Shown here one piece after another: positions 5,473-8,120 of a stretch of 8,120 nt of DNA. The notes beneath the pieces are model-generated. The model was not told the DNA's origin. It did not search any database and saw nothing but the letters and a program-made list of their open reading frames with translations. Position 1 is the first letter of the stretch, and each line of letters starts with the position of its first letter. The stretch comes from an uncultured Pelagibacteraceae bacterium (GTDB lineage: Bacteria > Pseudomonadota > Alphaproteobacteria > Pelagibacterales > Pelagibacteraceae). Position numbers and translations under genes: made by a program. The DNA is taken from contig CACLMO010000024.1 of NCBI GenBank assembly GCA_902608065.1, positions 1-8,120 on the forward strand, given 5' to 3'.

Positions 5473-5844
5473 ATGGCAGATTTAAATAAAATAATAGATG
5501 AACTATCAAAGTTAACAGTTGTTGAAGCTGCGGACTTATCAAAACAATTAGAAGAGAAATGGGGAGTTTCAGCAGCAGCACCAGTAGTAGCCGCCGCAGC
5601 TACAGGAGCAGCGGCAGCACCAGCAGAAGAAAAATCTGAATTTACAGTTTTTTTAGCATCAGCAGGAGACAAAAAAATTAATGTAATTAAAGAAGTAAGA
5701 GCATTTACAGGTTTAGGATTAAAGGAAGCAAAAGATTTAGTTGAAGGAGCGCCCAAGGAAGTAAAAGCAGGTGTGGCAAAAAAAGACGCCGAAGAAGCTA
5801 AGAAAAAACTTGAGGCTGCAGGAGCTAAAGTAGAATTAAAGTAA
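5473..5844 (+). CDS. rplL: 50S ribosomal protein L7/L12 (bL12)
   Basis: The 123-residue product matches the family (E. coli 121). L7/L12 is the multicopy stalk protein that recruits EF-Tu, EF-G and other GTPases. The N-terminal dimerization helices are [22 protein letters not shown] (residues 4-25). A flexible Ala/Pro/Val hinge runs from about residue 34 to 52. The C-terminal domain contains [36 protein letters not shown] and [14 protein letters not shown]. The hinge is visibly richer in G and C than its surroundings because alanine needs GCN codons. A ribosome binding site AGGA (5464-5467) lies 5 nt before the ATG, in an 11-nt gap after rplJ. L7/L12 is needed in several copies per ribosome, so stronger translation here than for rplJ makes sense. 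Confidence 0.99.
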   Translation: MADLNKIIDELSKLTVVEAADLSKQLEEKWGVSAAAPVVAAAATGAAAAPAEEKSEFTVFLASAGDKKINVIKEVRAFTGLGLKEAKDLVEGAPKEVKAGVAKKDAEEAKKKLEAAGAKVELK

Positions 5845-5849
5845 TTTTT

Positions 5850-5868
5850 AAATTAGGCTTAATTTTTT
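5850..5868 (+). terminator. Weak hairpin plus T run after rplL, possible attenuator part 1
   Basis: AAATTA (5850-5855) pairs with TAATTT (5860-5865) around the loop GGCT, and the 3' arm merges into a six-T run (5863-5868). The stem is all A-T and short, so on its own it would terminate poorly. Its position in the rplL-rpoB gap is where E. coli has an attenuator. Confidence 0.25.
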
Positions 5869-5870
5869 AG

Positions 5871-5895
5871 TTTACATCCAAAGGGTGTAAATTTT
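5871..5895 (+). terminator. Hairpin plus TTTT directly before rpoB, possible attenuator part 2
   Basis: TTTACATCC (5871-5879) pairs with GGGTGTAAA (5883-5891) over nine positions (one T-G pair) around the tight loop AAA, followed by TTTT (5892-5895). This is the best intrinsic-terminator-like structure on the plus strand of the window. It also buries AAAGGG, the only Shine-Dalgarno-like sequence upstream of rpoB, so it may act on transcription, on translation, or on both. Since rpoB must be expressed, any termination should be partial. Confidence 0.45.
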
Positions 5896-5899
5896 GTGC

Positions 5900-8120
5900 A
5901 TGGAATTATCGTTTACTGAAAAAAAAAGTGTAAGAAAAAACTTTGGTAAGTTAACTGAAACCTTATCAATTCCTAATTTAATTGAAGTTCAAAAAAAATC
6001 ATATTCACAGTTTTTATCTTCAAAAAATATCTCAGAAACAAATCTGCAAAAGGGCTTAGAAAAAGTTTTTAAGAGTATTTTTCCTATAGAAGAGCTATCT
6101 GATAAAGCCACGTTGGAATATTTATCTTTTCGCTTAGAGAAACCAAAATATGATGTTGAAGAATGCAGACAAAGGGATTTAACTTATTCAGCAGCATTAA
6201 AACCAACTTTAAGACTGGTAATTTACGATATAGATCAAGAAAATAATACGAAACAAGTTTTGTCAGCAAAAGAACAAGAAGTTTATATGGGAGACATTCC
6301 TCTCATGACACCTAGTGGAACTTTTGTAATAAATGGAGTTGAGAGAGTTGTTGTAAACCAAATGCACAGAAGCCCTGGTGTATTTTTTGATCACGATAAA
6401 GGGAAAACTCATGCAAGTGGTAAACTTTTGTTTAATTGTAGGGTTATACCTAATAGAGGATCTTGGTTAGACTTTGAGTTTGATGTTAAAGATATTTTAT
6501 ATTTTAGAATAGATAGAAAAAGAAAATTACCAATTACATCATTACTTTATGCAATTGGATATAAAAGAGAAGAAATATTGGATTTGTTTTATGGTTTTAA
6601 AAATTTTAATTATGACAGCAAAACTAAAAAGTGGAAAAGTAAATTTGATCCAGAAGATTATAAAAGACCTATAAAGTTGAGAAATGATTTAGTTAGCGCA
6701 ACAGATGGTAAAGTTTACCTAAAAGTTGGATCAAAAATCAATATTGTAATAGCTAAAAAACTTTATGAACAGGGTCTAAAAAATATTTTAGTATCATCAG
6801 AGTATTTTTTAGGTAAATATATAAAAAATAAATTAATTAATCCAAATTCTGAAGAAATTTTTCTTAAATCTGGCGCATCAATAGCACAAGAAGATTTAGA
6901 TAAAATACATGAATTAAATATTTCTACTTTAACAATACTTGATGTTGATCCTATAAACAAAGGTCCTTACTTAATTGATACGTTAAATTTTGATAAAAAC
7001 AATACTAAAGAAGAAGCAATTAATGACATCTATAAAGTTTTAAGACCAGGTGAACCTCCTTCATTTGATGTTGCTAAAGAAATCTTCAATAATTTATTTT
7101 TTACATCTGAAAGATATGACCTTTCCGATGTTGGTAGAGTAAAATTAAATAGCAAATTATTACTTAATTGCAGTAATGAAATAACTATTTTGAGAAACGA
7201 CGATATTATAGCAATTATAAAACATATGCTTGATTTAAAAGATGGAAAAGGTGAAGTCGATGATATAGATCATCTAGGAAACAGAAGAGTTCGTTCAGTT
7301 GGAGAATTAGTAGAAAATCAGTTCAGAATAGGAATTTTAAGAATGGAAAGAGTTATAAAAGAAAAACTTTCCACATTGCTTGAAGTCGAATCTGCAATGC
7401 CTCAGGATTTGATAAATCCTAGACCAATAACAGCTGCACTAAATGACTTTTTTGCTACATCTCAGCTATCTCAATTTATGGACCAAACAAATCCATTATC
7501 TGAAATAACTCATAAACGTAGAGTTTCAGCATTAGGACCTGGGGGACTTACAAGAGAGAGAGCTGGTTTTGAAGTTAGAGATGTTCACCCAACTCACTAT
7601 GGACGGATTTGCCCAATAGAAACTCCCGAAGGACCTAATATTGGATTGATAAACAGTTTAGCTACTTTTTCTAGAGTCAACAAATATGGATTTATTGAGA
7701 GTCCGTACAGGAAAGTTATAGATGGAAAAGTTAGTAATAATATAGAATATTTATCAGCAATAGAAGAAACCAAATATACAATTGCACAAGCCAATTCTCA
7801 CATAGATGAAAAAGGAAATTTTATAGAAGAGCTTCTGTCATGTAGAAAAGCGTTAAATTTTATTTTGGCTAAACCTGAAGTAGTTGAATATGTTGACGTA
7901 TCACCGAAGCAATTAGTTTCAGTTGCTGCTTCTTTAATTCCTTTTTTGGAAAATGATGATGCTAACAGAGCTTTAATGGGTTCAAATATGATGAGACAAG
8001 CAGTACCTTTAATTAAACCAGAATCACCTCTAGTTGGAACTGGAATAGAAAAAGACGTAGCTCTAGATTCAGGCGTAACAATTATAGCTAAGAGAGATGG
8101 AGAAGTAGATAAAATAGATG
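5900..8120 (+). CDS. rpoB: RNA polymerase beta subunit RpoB (N-terminal 740 residues, cut by the window edge)
   Basis: The frame is open from the ATG at 5900 to the window end, giving 740 codons of a protein normally near 1,340-1,390 residues. Beta forms one side of the RNA polymerase cleft and part of the catalytic centre. Recognisable blocks are [20 protein letters not shown] near the N-terminus, [20 protein letters not shown] (131-150) with [22 protein letters not shown] after it, [21 protein letters not shown] in the middle, the rifampicin cluster [20 protein letters not shown] followed by RVSALGPGG, then [20 protein letters not shown]. The residues equivalent to E. coli D516, H526 and S531 are D528, H538 and S543 and are all wild type, which predicts rifampicin sensitivity at these sites. 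A TTG at 5894 is in frame and better spaced from AAAGGG, so the true start may be two codons earlier. rpoC presumably follows outside the window. Confidence 0.98.
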   Translation, partial: MELSFTEKKSVRKNFGKLTETLSIPNLIEVQKKSYSQFLSSKNISETNLQKGLEKVFKSIFPIEELSDKATLEYLSFRLEKPKYDVEECRQRDLTYSAALKPTLRLVIYDIDQENNTKQVLSAKEQEVYMGDIPLMTPSGTFVINGVERVVVNQMHRSPGVFFDHDKGKTHASGKLLFNCRVIPNRGSWLDFEFDVKDILYFRIDRKRKLPITSLLYAIGYKREEILDLFYGFKNFNYDSKTKKWKSKFDPEDYKRPIKLRNDLVSATDGKVYLKVGSKINIVIAKKLYEQGLKNILVSSEYFLGKYIKNKLINPNSEEIFLKSGASIAQEDLDKIHELNISTLTILDVDPINKGPYLIDTLNFDKNNTKEEAINDIYKVLRPGEPPSFDVAKEIFNNLFFTSERYDLSDVGRVKLNSKLLLNCSNEITILRNDDIIAIIKHMLDLKDGKGEVDDIDHLGNRRVRSVGELVENQFRIGILRMERVIKEKLSTLLEVESAMPQDLINPRPITAALNDFFATSQLSQFMDQTNPLSEITHKRRVSALGPGGLTRERAGFEVRDVHPTHYGRICPIETPEGPNIGLINSLATFSRVNKYGFIESPYRKVIDGKVSNNIEYLSAIEETKYTIAQANSHIDEKGNFIEELLSCRKALNFILAKPEVVEYVDVSPKQLVSVAASLIPFLENDDANRALMGSNMMRQAVPLIKPESPLVGTGIEKDVALDSGVTIIAKRDGEVDKID

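Noticed and set aside
5581..5630. GCA/GCC-rich repetitive stretch in rplL, at first sight a repeat or a foreign segment
   Set aside because: It encodes the normal Ala-rich hinge of L7/L12; the higher GC follows from alanine codons.
4230..5756. Several minus-strand ORFs of 80-165 codons under rplA, rplJ and rplL
   Set aside because: They are shadows of strongly conserved ribosomal protein genes; their products are Ser/Phe/Ile-rich low-complexity sequences typical of the antisense of Lys-rich genes.

Overview
The window is a chromosomal housekeeping region from a very AT-rich alphaproteobacterium. The best fit is the SAR11 / Pelagibacterales group. This rests on the strong A/T bias, very short gaps between genes, alphaproteobacterial-looking EF-Tu and RpoB sequences, and the order tRNA-Tyr, tRNA-Gly, tuf, tRNA-Trp, secE, nusG, rplK, rplA, rplJ, rplL, rpoB. 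Other AT-rich alphaproteobacteria, such as HIMB59-like or Rickettsiales-related lineages, cannot be excluded by eye.

Left part (1-1429, minus strand): reading leftward from the divergent control region come rlmB (23S rRNA 2'-O-methyltransferase), a broken adenylylsulfate-kinase-like reading frame with a tiny ORF overlapping its stop, tRNA-Thr(UGU), and the first 70 codons of recG, which runs off the left edge. A short divergent intergenic region (1430-1561) holds candidate promoters for rlmB (minus) and for the tRNA/tuf operon (plus).

Right part (1562-8120, plus strand): tRNA-Tyr(GUA), tRNA-Gly(UCC), tuf, tRNA-Trp(CCA), secE, nusG, rplK, rplA, rplJ, rplL and the first 740 codons of rpoB. Gaps are 57 nt or less between all neighbours, and several junctions have gaps of 0-4 nt or overlapping stop/start codons. 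No clear terminator lies between tRNA-Tyr and rpoB. The only structured gap is rplL-rpoB (55 nt), which holds two small hairpins, each followed by a T run. The tRNAs inside the transcript probably act as processing points.

Together the right-hand genes form the classic translation/transcription block: aminoacyl-tRNA delivery (EF-Tu), the ribosomal stalk and L1 arm (L11, L1, L10, L7/L12), the secretion channel subunit SecE, the elongation factor NusG and RNA polymerase beta. I did not find a new multi-gene system. The items most worth a second look are the kinase relic beside tRNA-Thr, the rplL-rpoB gap, the near-absence of leader space before rplK and rplJ where other bacteria carry L1/L10 control sites, and 9-nt homopolymer runs inside essential genes.
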